Origin: Marchantia polymorpha subsp. ruderalis
Lineage: Eukaryota; Streptophyta; Marchantiopsida; Marchantiales; Marchantiaceae
Direction of reading: 5' to 3'
Length of the DNA: 64,000 bases
Assembly (NCBI GenBank): GCA_037833965.1
Contig: AP031354.1
Span: forward strand, 20,872,001-20,936,000
Part shown: in pieces, positions 22,257-34,929 of the stretch
How the letters are laid out: each line of letters begins with the position of its first letter
Position numbering within the stretch: the first letter of the stretch is position 1
Translations under genes and position numbers: made by a program
Notes under the pieces: generated by a model
Database searches by the model: none
What the model was told of the DNA's origin: nothing
The model's input: the letters and a program-made list of their open reading frames with translations, nothing else

Positions 22257-25050
22257 TATATGGGATTTAAGTTCTTACTCGATCTGATGTTGCCGTTGTT
22301 TTTATTTCTAGTAATTATCTGCCAATTCACAAAAAAGTTACTATTATAAATGTAGCATACATCCACCCACGCTTTTTTTTTTAGCTTACCAATTACAGAC
22401 CTCTCTTCTGTAGGATGAGGGATAATTAGCATAAACCAAGATATAACTAGTCATTTCCAAAAACAACTATTTCCAAACATCATAAGTGCATCATTAAGAC
22501 TTTCAAGTAGTTTTTTTACATAGTGACAAACTAATTAAATTAGTTAACTAATTCAAACTAATCAGATTTAAATCAAGACATAAATTAACTTCTAATATAC
22601 TTTAGTTCATTGCTACAATTTGCAATCGTGTAAAGTTTGGTACAAAAATGAAAATTTAAGTAAACAAGTTCTTCATAAGCATGACTTTCTATATATTGAA
22701 ACTTTTGTATATTAGATTTTTCTTTTAAAATTTGGATTGTCATCCGAGCAAAATACATAATATAAGAAGTTTAGTAGATCCTCTTATATTTTTTTAATTA
22801 ACGTTCAAATTTAACGGCAATGTAATAACACTTTGATGGATCTTGTCGTTATTTTTAATTTTCAAAGATACTTTTTCTATTTTAGCATTAAAAGTCACTT
22901 TCGACAATATCAGTGTTTAAAAATGAACAGACTAATACTCCAAAAAGCTTGATAAGTTGAGAAAACCTGACTATAATGCTTAAGGTATTCCAAGTTTCAC
23001 TAAATATAGATTATCTAATCAGATGGTTTAAGGCATTGCAAAGTTGTTGTTTACGGTTTGCGGCAACCAAAATTTGTTTGTGTTGTTTCATTATTTGGTC
23101 AATGGTGTTTTGTTGTCAAAAAATTGCCAATCAATCTTCATAATTTTTAACTAATCATCTCGTGTTTTTAAGATCATAAATTACTTAGATAAGCAAGTAC
23201 GCAAAACGTTGAATTTGCATGATTAACCTCGTCACGTATGACTTTGATTGTCCTACATTACAAATTTTTTTCAAGAAAAATTTGCCAACCACTAGCAAGA
23301 TTTCAAATCTTAACTATGAGTCAATTTCTGCAAACGATCGGATAGCAAAGAGTCCTTATCTTTGATTAATTTGATCAAATTTACATGATGGACTTGTCAT
23401 CGCTCATCTATAATGATGTCGTCAAAGATCAACTTTGGTTCGTCAGATTTGCGCTATTTGAATGCAAAGCGTTCTATGCTGGCCATCAAAAATTGAAATG
23501 TTAACTTTTGTTGCTAGAATGTGATTTTTTGCACTTGCAAACCTCCGACACATTAGATAACAAAATTTCAATTACGACTGAATCAAAAATCCACCAAAAT
23601 TATATGGTTATCTCACGAATTTGAAAAGTATAGGTAATGCAACAAATAACAAAAAATGCACTTAAATCATAGCATGAAACTATGTAGCAAAATTAGTATA
23701 GTGATAATTTATCACTTTCAATGTTTACTTTATTTCTGAAAATATATAAATATGTTTTTATCACTGATAAAAAAGATCTATACATTTACTAAAATTCTAA
23801 AATTCATGGCAGAAAAATACAAAATCCATTAATAGATTTTTGTATTTAGAGAGTCATGTTTATAAGTTTCATAGTTATTAACAAAAATTACTACATAACA
23901 CCTGATTTTACGATTGAAAGAAAAATTTTATATTATATTATATTATATTCTTTTATATAATATGAACTATATTGAACCATTATGAAGTTTCATTAATATA
24001 AGACAAAAAATGCTAGATATAACTTGAAAAAATATGTAATAATAAAGTGATAATAATTTTTGTAATCAATAAGAAATATAGAGTAATTTGATGCATCATA
24101 TTATTGAAAGAAGTATATTTTAATGTGCAAGATAAATCTTCACACTCATTTTGTTCAATGTGCCATTCAATTTAAATCATTATAAATTTTTATAAACATT
24201 TTTTACTATTTCAAAATCATTTTGTGTTCAATATATAATACATCAAATTTTTTTTACATAACTAAATTTATGAATCTAAATTTTTGATGTATAATCTGAT
24301 TTGTAATTATTTAAAATTATTCATCAAATTTTAAAATATTTGAAGCAATTTTATATAAGTAATTTATTCAAAAAAATGAATAACATATTAATATTGAAAA
24401 TTAAGTAAGTAAAGAAAAAATATGAAATTCAAAAAAAATTCTTGAAAAAAAATATTTATTTAATAATTTGATAAAATCTTTTTCATTATTTAAAAGGAAT
24501 TGATTAATTAATATATTTCTATTGATAATATTTAACATAATATTTATCATTTATCATAAATTTATTAACAAAATTAAATAATAAAATAAATATATGTATA
24601 TATAAAATAATATTGAAAATTGTATTTCAAAAATTTTGATTTTATTAAAATTTTAAGTTTTAGCTATAATTAGTTTTAAATGCATCATATTATATATCAT
24701 TACAAAATTCATTTAAAACACAATAACAATAAACTTTTCAAATACATTGAATTTTGATATTCAATATTTATAAATTTTTATTTTACAAAAGAATCTAATC
24801 TAGAACAAATTTATAATATTTTTCAATATATTTTAAAATTTAGATAAATCGGAAACTTTCAAAATTTTAGATTATTGCGAAAAAAAATTGATAGAAGATA
24901 GATCTCATATATTACATATGTTTATTCTGTAGATCCGATGATATAAGAATAATATTGTGAAAGATTAAATTTTATATATTTTCATACTATTGAGATTAAC
25001 TCTAATTAAGGGAGATCATTAAGTTATAACTATTTATAGTTAAAAGTATG
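22257..25050. other. AT-rich intergenic DNA
   Basis: Extremely AT-rich, especially 23700-25000. A short (TATTA)n microsatellite lies at 23929-23949. No gene-like frame. Confidence 0.6.
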
Positions 25051-25337
25051 GCCAGCGCTGGGGTATTTAGGCTCCAGTGTCGATATTATATAGACCTTTT
25101 TTTTCCATTCTCACGCGTGTGAATTTTATCTTGTTGTATGTAGCGCTCCGAACCACATTCCACCTCGTATTTATGTATACTGTTTGACTATCATGTTGTG
25201 TCTCGTGTTTAGCTATCATTTGTCTGATTGTTTGGCTATGGCTACCTTGCATGTTTCGAACCGACAATTGGTATCGTAGTAGATTGCGTTCTGTGACAGT
25301 TTTTTGGCAGAGATAGTGTTTTGTGATTGTGTTCTGG

Positions 25338-25603
25338 CAGAAATGAGCTGTGGCTTGTGACAGTGAGTTTTTGCGTTCGGGAGATGACTAACATGATTGG
25401 GTTGTGATAGAAATTGGACAGTGGCATTCTTTTCAGAGGAGTGACAGGTTGATTTTTACGGTTTTCCAACGGTGACAAGAATTTGACGATGACAAAAATT
25501 TGGCAAAAAATAGGTGTGGCTTGTGACAATGATTTTCTGCGTTTGGAAGACAACTAAGATGATTGAATTGTGACAAAATTTTGACGGCCTTTTTTCTCCT
25601 GAA
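25338..25603. repeat. Direct duplication inside the TRIM-like element
   Basis: About 105 bp at 25338-25440 recurs at 25501-25603. Both copies run from GGCA(G/A)AAAT through GTGGCTTGTGACA, then GATGACTAAC or GACAACTAAG, to a TTTTC(A/T)-rich end. Divergence is moderate. Confidence 0.65.
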
Positions 25604-25830
25604 AAATTGGTACAAGTTTACAAAACAAATAGTTGCACCGTCGATTAACAGAGCTTGCAGGCTAAGTGGCTGGAAATAGAGGCGTAGTAAAATTGGCGAC
25701 GATAGATTTTGACACATAATTCAACGTTTGTTCTTCATCTTCAAAATCTGCATCAAAACACATGCTCATACGATCGTGTACGGGATCCTTAGAGAAGAAA
25801 TGGCAGCCTCATTCTCCTTGAAGTCTCGTC

Positions 25831-26017
25831 GATCCAGATCATCGAACAGTGATCCAAATCTAACTTGTTTCTAAGCATCTTTTGAATATTTTCAATAAAA
25901 AGAGCAAATCAGCTCAAACACTTTGATCCAGGTCACCAAAGAGTGATCCAAATGTAACTTGTTTCTAAGCATCTTTTGAATACTTTCAAGGGAAAGAACA
26001 GATCAGCTCGAACATAC
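25831..26017. repeat. 93-bp tandem duplication inside the TRIM-like element
   Basis: 25831-25924 and 25925-26017 share GATCCA(G)GTC-type starts, AACTTGTTTCTAAGCATCTT exactly, and CAGCTC(A/G)AACA near their ends. Confidence 0.8.
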
Positions 26018-27029
26018 ACTTCTGCATTCATATTCATCCCACCACGAAGATCCTTCACGTCGATTGAATAGGTGGAAGATGAAGCATTCTCATAGTTCGG
26101 GCTATGGGAAACTGTCTCTATACTCATGGACCACGGAACAGCCAATTATATACCAGCATATGCAAATTTTCTACCACCGTTCTTGAAACAAGAGCTCAAA
26201 TAGTTCTATGAAAGTATTACAGAAAACTAGGACTTCAACAATACACTCGAGGAAGGAAATTGACCATTATTTGAAAATTGCAAGGTGTGTTGTTGTTTGT
26301 TATTTGTCAAATGCGATTAGGCAAAAATGATCGTGGTCATGAATTTGTCAAAGACTCTTGAACCTCATTCAGACGACTCGAAGCAGGGAGGATTGAACGG
26401 ACTATGCAGGTGACGGGAGAAATCAAAAAGTTTGACAACGAGCAGTACTAGGCGCGAACCGAGTGGGCACGATCAGGAGCCGGTCAAAACCAGGCTGCGC
26501 GCAAAATCAAAGCACGGCTTGTGATAGAAAACCAGGCTGCGCGCCCAGGCAATGGGGCTATTTAACCTCATGATTTGTGTATTACAGTGAGGCTTTTTAA
26601 TACACTCTCACATGTGTTAACTTTCCTGTCGTGTACATAGCACTCCGAAAGTTGAATCATGTTATAACTCGTGTTTGTGTATACTGTCTAACTAGCAAGA
26701 ATTGTGCCTTGCGTTTATCTATTTGTCTGGCTATGGTTTCTTGCATGTTTCGGATTTACACATCCATATAGTTTATTAAATTTCAAATATGTTTAGAAGA
26801 AACTTCCATCATCAAATTCATCCAAAAATGTTCCAAATACGGTAATGATCTAAGAAATTATTGTTTGAAGGCCAAAATGAGAACTTTCAAGTAGAAAATG
26901 CAATAATCCTCTATTATCAACTTCATTAATCTGTTCAAATCGTTGCAATAAATGTCATCTTGAAACTAAATGAATTATCATCTTTGTAATTTTAACGTTG
27001 TAAATCTTTGTAAAAAGTTACATTGATGT

Positions 27030-27830
27030 AACTTGTGACGGCAGGTATCATGTTCACGTTGCAATCATTGAGAACAGCCACACACAAAAAAAAAAAAAAA
27101 AAAGCAAAATGGTTCAATTAAAGCAAACTCGGAAGCTAATGTTTTATCTCATCCAAAAAGTTGTGGAAGTGAAGCGCAAGAGTACAAGAAAGTAGTTATT
27201 CTCCGTGAACAAAAAAAGATAGATCTCAAATACCATGTTGAAGTCGCAATCAATGAGGATGGAAAAAAGAAAGAGAAAGAGAAGGATGTGAAATGATTCT
27301 CATTCAGCAAGTTAGAAAGTTCATCGTGAACGGAATGTCATGTAATAGATACTGGAAGTTGTTGCAAAGATGAGCATAAAGTAGTTACTCCTAGTGAAGT
27401 GAAGAAGGCTACCGGCAAGAGTTCTCTTGACGCTGCTGTCATTGAGAATGGCTAGAACAAAGAAGTAAAGGTAGTGAGATGGTTCGGATCAAAAAAATAG
27501 AAGAGCTAATGGTGATCAGAGTCTCATGTTATAGCTTGTGGATATTGTTGCAAAAGATGAGGGGAAGAAAATGATGACGAGTATCATGTTGACGCCGCAT
27601 TAAGTGAAGATGGCAAGAAGAAAGAAGAAGAGGAGTAAGGAAGATAGTTCTAGTCGAGAAAAAATGAAAGCTGATGATGTGAAGTATCTCATGCAAGAAC
27701 TTGTGGATATTGTTGCAAAAGATGAGGAGAAAAAGTTGACGGCGAGTATCATGTTGACGCCGCTGTTATTGAGTATGGCAAAAAGAAAGAAGATGAGGAG
27801 AAACACAACGAGATGACATTGAAGTGATAT
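27030..27830 (+). repeat. Decayed coding repeat (YHVDAAVIEDGKKK-type units)
   Basis: Five plus-strand segments, near 27047, 27227, 27415, 27578 and 27740, encode variants of one peptide: YHVHVAIIEN, YHVEVAINEDGKKKEKEK, SLDAAVIENG, YHVDAALSEDGKKKEEEE and YHVDAAVIEYGKKKEDEE. Between units run Lys/Glu-rich codons and a repeated CTTGTGGATATTGTTGCAAA block. Stops and frame changes separate units, so no intact protein is made. The similarity at peptide level suggests a former repeat protein or a transposon gag-like product; I do not recognise the family. Confidence 0.55.
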
Positions 27831-30800
27831 AGAAGCACAACGCTCTTGTCGCTTTTGAAATCATGCAAATGATCCAAAAAAAATCCAGTGAAGAAATTGT
27901 ATTTACTAAATTGAGCACCTACAAGGAGAAGAGTAAAAAGGATGGAGACCTAGAGAAGGAATAAAAATAAAAAAAACCTAAAAGCATCAATGATTTTTTT
28001 AATTACGCTGAGCTATTTAGATATGGAAATAGTATAATTTGTGATTGCGGACATGATGGTGGATGCGATGTGAATGAAGACGGCGTTGCTTTCGGTGGTG
28101 CCGATGGAGATTCAACTATGGCGACGAGTCTTGAATCCTCGTATTGAGCAAACTAGATTCTCACTCTATGTGGCAAGTAAATCTTTGTAAAAAAGTACAT
28201 TGATGTAACTTGTGTCGCGCATGGAGTAGCAAAGCAGCTAGATTTTAAGAACAAAGAGTTTTGACAAAATACGAAAGCTAAGGTTTGCTTGGAAGAAAGT
28301 GAACTTGCTTCCAAACTTACTTTGTGCAACACTCGTGAGATTGAAGGATTTTTTGGACCAACTGAATAGAGGAGAATAGATTGATGATCGAGAAAGTACA
28401 AAATTTGAAAACATTAAAATATCACTCATAATCAACTTAGAGATGTAAAATTTGAACGATCACATTGATTGATGAAATTTTCTTGGAAGTCTTTTGAATA
28501 CTTGAGTTCTTAATGTAACAACTCCAAGTTAAATTTTCAAATATGGATCAAGCTCTCCAAGTTATATTGCTTGATCCTTGTTTAAAAGTTGATTGAAACT
28601 TTGAGCAAGATTCAAGATCAAACACATTTGATTTGTGGACAAGTGAGACAATCGAGTAAATTTATTGACCTCCATATTATCTCCCATACTAGTGCTTTTA
28701 GTATAGATTGATCTCCTAACAAATTTTGGACATCATTGAAACAAATGATATTCTTGTTATTTGAAGAAATAATTTTAAACTGATATATCGATAAAGATGG
28801 AAATGTAGTCGCAAATGCATCGATGCAACTTTGAATTACGTGTTGAAGTACTAGAGGATTGCAAGAGATGGAGGCAAGTGATGTGTTTGCAAGTGTTGGC
28901 ATTTTTTTTGTTAACAACCTGTACCATTTACTTTCAATAAAGAGATAAAGACATGAATGGCTTGACAAAGTTGAACCAATAAATATGACTCTTAATCTGG
29001 TGTAATCTCTATAATTGCAATATATCGTTCAACCTCAAACCTGACGAAATACACATGTCAAAGCAATTTGCAGATTTCTGCTAACCTAAAACTCGTCCTT
29101 TATTCTCTATGTCACATCCAATGACTTTGTAACTGCAAATGCATTTAGTATGCAAGTGTAAATATATTCATTTCATTTCATGGCATTCTTCATAGAAACT
29201 GTGAGTCATACTTGATTAATGTTTGAAATAAAAACATCAAATGAAGACCAATGTAACAAAATGAAAAGTTGAGAGAATCCGCTATGACTGCAAGGAGAAG
29301 GAGGGAACAACCAGCGAACGAGGTAGGTATATTAGTGAGAACCAGATGGTTCCCATGGGAAACAATGCAAACACATAACCTTTGGATGTTGAAAATGATA
29401 CAGAGATATGATCAAAATGGTTAAAAGAATCAAAATTTCAATAAGCACCTGACATACTATGACCTCTCTTCTGCTTGAGATTCACTCGTAAAGAACAAGA
29501 TCCAGAGTTTCAACTGGAGGTTATAGAGCTTTGCTTCTTTCAAGCCTGAGTTTTTGCTGTTTGATTCGCGGGAAAGCTAAGAGAAGGTATGGAAATCCTT
29601 CTGTTGGTGAGAACAGTGCAGTGTAAAGGGATTGGAGATGGAGTGAAGTAGTGAGCAGAGAGCAATTCACGACGGTAACGAGGTTAGTCCGAGTGGAAAA
29701 ATATCTCAACAGGTTGGGCAATCTCTATGCTGGTGGTGACGTAATATAGCTCATTGATAAATACTGAATACATTCGCAACACGTACGAATTAAAAACAAA
29801 CACATCCCATGACTATAAGAAAATTATTCGATTGTAACGTACACAGACGACATTCTAGTGTGAAATGGAAGTGAAGAATAATCTTCGTTTCCGGATTGTT
29901 AGTTCTTGAAGAGTGTCTGGTTTCAAGGTTCCACTTCTCTGTTTATGAGACGATAAGACATCCTCGTGTTTTCTTATATATACAAGGCCTGATTCGTCAA
30001 AGAACTACCCTCCATTCTTCACGCTGAACTGGCCGGCAGCATATAAGGTCCGTTGTATGCTCAGGAAATGTGTCCGGTTGCTGTAAAGGCTCGAAGCTTG
30101 GTGATGGTTTCACCTCTGCACATGTAAGATCTGGTTTTTAAAAGTGATCGCAGTTTCGGAGACAGCTATAGCAATGAGCTTTAAGCAGCTGTCATGAAAA
30201 TAGCGCTATAACCACACCCAAGCCTCCCTACGAGTCAAGTCTGCTCTCAATCTTCAAGGCACTTCCAATTCATACACTAAAATCTTTCGGATGTGATCAG
30301 GCTATCCGGGACTGCGGTTGCCATTATTCTAAAATCTTTGGGACTCTGATCTGTATCAGGCGTAACTTCAGGGATTGAACTTGGCTATGATACAAACCTC
30401 TCGAAGTATTTACTCAGTTGACGCAGCGGTCGTTCAAGATTTTTTATCATTCTTTGAACATGACTGGTATTGTAGTCAAGGTAATAAGTTTCCTTTCGTC
30501 GCTTCCTGCGATGTAAGCTGACGCTCTTGTCATGTCGCGGGTTTTGTGTTTTATTCACTCATTCGCATGGAATATTATCATTCCGAATTTCACTATGTTA
30601 TACACCTTTCCACCGATGATTTTCTTCTAGCCTTTCTTCTTGAATTCTACTCAATCAGTTTTACCTTTTAAGACCTTTTTCCCAAAAGAGTGTAGTTTCT
30701 TGTCTTCAGTAAAACTTGTATTACAAAATTTAGGAATTACAACAGTAACTTCCAAAACCTTCTTTAAAGATCTATGATACCTTCTCTAAGGATCTGTTTG

Positions 30801-31312
30801 ACCTGGTCACAACACATGACTGTGTGTCCACTTCAAGTTTATTTGCACCCAGTAACTTCAATTGCACACATTACATCAACAACAGCTGCCGACAGCACCA
30901 CACGATATGCCACGAGCCACGTATTCTAGTCTGGTGCGCAGTCTAGTGCAATGAGTACATGAGATCACTTGCATTCTTATTCACTGCGTCGTGGTAGAAG
31001 ACGACCTATGCTTCACGAGTGCCAGAAAAACATTACCGCAACGGTATAACTTCTCAAGTAAAAGAAATCAATTTGCGCAACAATGTATGTACAGGAGACG
31101 TAAATGCGACACAACCGCATGTCTGGTTCTTCCTATGAGGCTTCAGTCAACCACTCGTGCGCCGAGTACTATACACAAATATACACCCAAAGGGAGAAGT
31201 GGATCCTGAAAGGGGATTAAGGAAGGCCTTGCAGGCGTGAAGAAGGCCTTCAGAACCTTGATCCTGTGGAGAAATCAACGAATTTTATTCTGCCCAGTAT
31301 CCTATTGTTTGA
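27831..31312. other. Intergenic DNA, no gene recognised
   Basis: Mostly AT-rich to about 29800, then moderately balanced. A short frame near 28033-28146 reads Gly/Asp-rich (CGHDGGCDVNEDGVAFGGADG) and may belong to the decayed repeat locus upstream. Minus-strand open frames at 28153-28968 match nothing. Confidence 0.5.
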
Positions 31313-31882
31313 ACTAGATGAATCGGTGGATGAACATGAGAAGCCCAAAATCGTGTCTACACACACCCTCCACTGAAGTATAGAATGTGCCGTGGAGGTC
31401 CAGGGCTGTCTGCATGAGTGCTGCACTCATGAAACTCAACAGTTGGCGGAGATCCCTGTATCCATTTCGCAGAGATGTATCAGTCATCAAGATGCTTCGT
31501 GTAATTGCTGTGCAATGATAGTATTGTACCCAGTCTCTTGATGTTGTCGACAAACATGCTGGTATCGACGATAGAGTAGACTTCAAACTACTATCATCGG
31601 CCACTCTGGCCGCTTCATGATTGATGCCAATAAACACTTCCGCGAAGCTGAAAGCGGCCATGTCACTTTTCCCTCGCAACTGGAGACTTGACGCCGCTCC
31701 TGTGATTCGGCAACCGGCAATCATGGTGGGATTATTCTCGACACCGATGCTTGGAAAAAATTTCTTCTCCTGAAAAATTGTCGAATAACCCTGTTGTAGA
31801 GGAACTGTTCTATGTGTCTTAATCTGAAGGAGTAGTTTGACCCGATGCTAGCAGCGTAGATGTATCCAGCTGTTTCTTTGGC
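31313..31882 (-). other. Region downstream of the HHO gene, probably 3' untranslated
   Basis: It follows the HHO stop codon. A 136-codon open frame on the minus strand (31724-31314) has no recognisable motif and is best explained as chance in a 3' untranslated region. Confidence 0.4.
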
Positions 31883-34800
31883 TCAAGCCATTTGCGGCTC
31901 AGGCTTCATTACCGTGTGGCTCCGAGTGAAAGCCATTTCGAGCTTCAACCTCATTCCAGATTCCCTGCCTTCATCCTCGACGTCTGTGTCGTCCTCATCG
32001 TCATCTCTGCCGCCGCTTCCTACTTCTCTGTCGCTCTCTTTCTCAGATCTCCCTCTGGAATCATCTTCTCCTTTCCAGCTTGAACTTTCTGATTTGCCAT
32101 CTTCTCCAGGACTATCTTCTCTGTACATTTCCGCGCTCGTCTGGCGAGCTCCGCTCGATAGTTGACTGGTAGACTGAAGAGGTCCCTGAGGGGAACTGTG
32201 AGATTGCGATCTATGCAACTGGATCTGGGCGGAGGGATTCAGTTGAGAATAAATTTCTTGAGAAAGAGATGCCTGGCAGAAGTGACCTTGTTGAGATACG
32301 GAACTTGAAGGGTCGTGATACATTCCACCGCTGGTGTATTCCGGGGGTACCCATATACCACCTAGAACTACCAATTGTGGTGCTTGCTGCTGCGGAGCTT
32401 GTGGAGCAGGACTAGGTCTACGCGTGTGCAAGCGATATTTCTGCGGGAACAACACACGTATCTAAGTAATTTAGTCACTGATGAGTCCAGACCAGGGATC
32501 CAGATAGTCGAGCAAATTTGGAGGTGCTAATGAAAGATCAAGAAGCTCATGTGAAAGATGCTCAATCGAATCTGTACAAAATTAGCTGACTATAATAAGT
32601 ATGGCTTGGATAAGAAAAATATGACACTGTGGGTGAAGTGTAGAAAGAGGTCTATGCGGTGACTCAATTTCTATGCTCCAGTCCTCTACATTGTTACGGA
32701 TATGTCGATCAAGAAGGCTACAGCATAATGACTACGCATAGATCAACAAACAGCCGAAAGAAAGAAAGAAAAGCTGATCAAATGTAAGTCACCGCTAGGC
32801 AGTCAGACTGAAGCATATAAGGAGAGAGGAGTGCTAACAGGAACACAGAATCCGAAATTGCACTTCAATTGAATCAAAATTGCTACTACCGGAGCAAGTT
32901 AAAGACGCAAATCTTGGTTTCGAGCACAATCCGCAGCAGCACAATGTTCAATAGCAAGCTTGTGTGAGACATCGGTACTGAAAGAGCAAAGCTATGCTAC
33001 AGGAAAAGTCAATCTACCTGTAGGTGACTCTTCACTTCGTCGTTTGTAAGTCCGTCGACTTTCATGAGCTCACGTATTTGCTTAGGTGTGGCGACTGTCA
33101 CAAGAAACGAGAAGTTTGAGACTCTCCTCTCTAACGGGCAACTGATATGAAATCTGATAAGATGAGGCACAGATCTTTCAATTAGGCGGTGGGCGCATAT
33201 AACAAACAGCGATTGTTGCTTACTCTGAGAACCGCCAAGCTGTTGAAGCGCGCTGACAAACCGTCGATGAAGTTCCGGAGACCAGCAGCGTCGTGCTTTC
33301 CTCTGCGCCTGACCACTACCCCCACCACCACCACCTGAGCTTGTGCTTCCCGTGCCTCCAGAATGGTTTCCGCCACTGCCACTGCCATTCAATTTCCTAC
33401 CATTATCTTTTGCTTGGACAACTTCCATCCCCACGTCTCTGGTTCTCGTTGTGCTGACATCGAGACTGCCGGCCTCTGATTCAACAGGGCCAAGAGCGAT
33501 ACGGGACGCAGGCCTGCTTTCCACCGAAGAAAGGGCCAAGTCGGCTCCTGATAGCACCTTGACCCGTGACGCTACGGTAGCTACGGGCTTCTCTTTGATG
33601 AATGGCAAAAATGCGCCGCCCGTTCTTTTGTGAGTGTTGAAGAGGTTGGCAGGACTAGTCACGGTGCTCTGCTCCGTGGTGTCTCTCTGCCGTCTCGTCG
33701 AATCCTCGGTGGAAGACTCCTTCTGCAACAGCGAGTAAATAGTTATCAGCAACCACTATTTGACAGTAACAAGAGAAACGACATTCTTTCGGCAAGACCT
33801 TCACGATCGTCTTCCTAGAGCTCGCGACTGTGTTTTGTTTCAATCATCAGACAAGATTATCCCCATCCCGCCAATCACATGGAACAGTATTTCTCTCTTA
33901 TATTCACCGTGACACAAAGAACTTAGAGATATCACAAACTACACTCGAGCTACCGCTCACCTCTTTCCAAGCATCTGATCTTGTGGACGGTTGACTCCAT
34001 AGTTGAGCTTCAGCCATCCACGATGGTCGGTGATCTGCATCTCTGCCTTCATCTGATCTCTTGGATACTTTCTCCACCTCCTCTATCTCTCTTTTGGGAG
34101 CTTCCCACGACTTCTTTAGAAATTCTTCCACAACATGCTTCCCGAATGAGCCTAGCGTACTGGTCTCCACTTCGCCATAGGAGTCCACTGCATGCCCTCC
34201 TCCGGAAGAGGAGCGAGGAGAATCGACGAGACGATCTTTTGAAACCTCGATAGCTGTATCAAGCAAAGAACACATCGATAATCAGTTCACTGCTGACTTT
34301 CTGCGTGCCCACATGTGACAGAAGGCTGAGAAGACTCGCAAGCCTGCATCAGATGTACCAGTTAACATGTATATGGATGTCGACATTCGTTCTCTGGTCA
34401 TACGGTGACAACAGTGAGCGACAGGTCGACCTAAGTTTAGTCTCTTTGACAGACTTCAAGCATTTTCGGTTTTTAATCGCAAAATCGCGCAACTCCGCAG
34501 AAAGTGAGTGATTTCAAGAATTCATTCTGCGCTTGGTGTCGATGGACAGGAACGTCGGAGAACTTGTGAGCAAGGTGGAGCGTGAAAATTGGATTCCAGT
34601 TTCTGTCGAAACTGCCTATACGACACGATTACTGTTTCAGGCAGGACCAAACAGAGACAAAATAAGGAGAAATGTAGGCAACTGTAGGCACCGCTCGAAA
34701 TAAATGCAGGTTATCAGCGTCATAACTGACCATAATCAAGAAGTTGCATGCAGTGTGGAAGCTCCCGCTTGAATGCCTCAATCTTGTGTCTTTCGTCCTC

Positions 34801-34929
34801 CAACGCTTTGAGGTATTCATCCAGCTTGCGAACTCTCTCAATCTGGTCTCCACTCGTAGAAACGGCTTTGAACTCGTTTCCTGAGGACTGAGGTCTACAT
34901 CCTAAGGTAAGATCCGCCGGTGACCCCAT
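31883..34929 (-). CDS. HHO: GARP-family transcriptional repressor, HRS1/HHO (NIGT1) type, five exons
   Basis: Minus-strand exons 34929-34731, 34253-33961, 33722-33224, 33094-33018 and 32440-31883 join in frame to 541 residues. Residues 28-66 carry the family's N-terminal helical block ([20 protein letters not shown], then [15 protein letters not shown]). Residues 306-365 are the single Myb-like GARP domain: [48 protein letters not shown], split by two introns. [12 protein letters not shown] follows, as in HHO proteins. A Gly/Ser tract precedes the domain, and an acidic, Ser-rich tail (about 461-517) leads to RLKLEM, only loosely like an LxLxL EAR motif. In Arabidopsis and rice these nuclear proteins repress nitrate and phosphate starvation genes. 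ATG 34929 has G at -3 and +4; ATG 34959 is in frame upstream with weaker context. Confidence 0.93.

Larger units (their letters stand above)
25051..26760. mobile_element. Small non-coding LTR element (TRIM-like), diverged
   Basis: Two direct repeats of about 215 bp, 25051-25266 and 26544-26760, share blocks such as GCTATGG, GCATGTTTCG, TAGC(G/A)CTCCGAA and TGTGTATACTGT-like sequence and both end in ACA. Just after the first, TTGGTATCGTAG (from 25268) resembles the plant primer-binding site TGGTATCAGAGC, with the first seven bases intact. The 1.28-kb interior encodes nothing recognisable. The size fits a TRIM-like derivative of a copia element. Five-prime boundaries of the repeats are approximate and no clear target duplication was found. 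Confidence 0.6.

Noticed and set aside
31314..31724. 136-codon minus-strand frame downstream of HHO
   Set aside because: It directly follows the HHO stop on the same strand, has no motif and no splice link; most likely 3' untranslated sequence.
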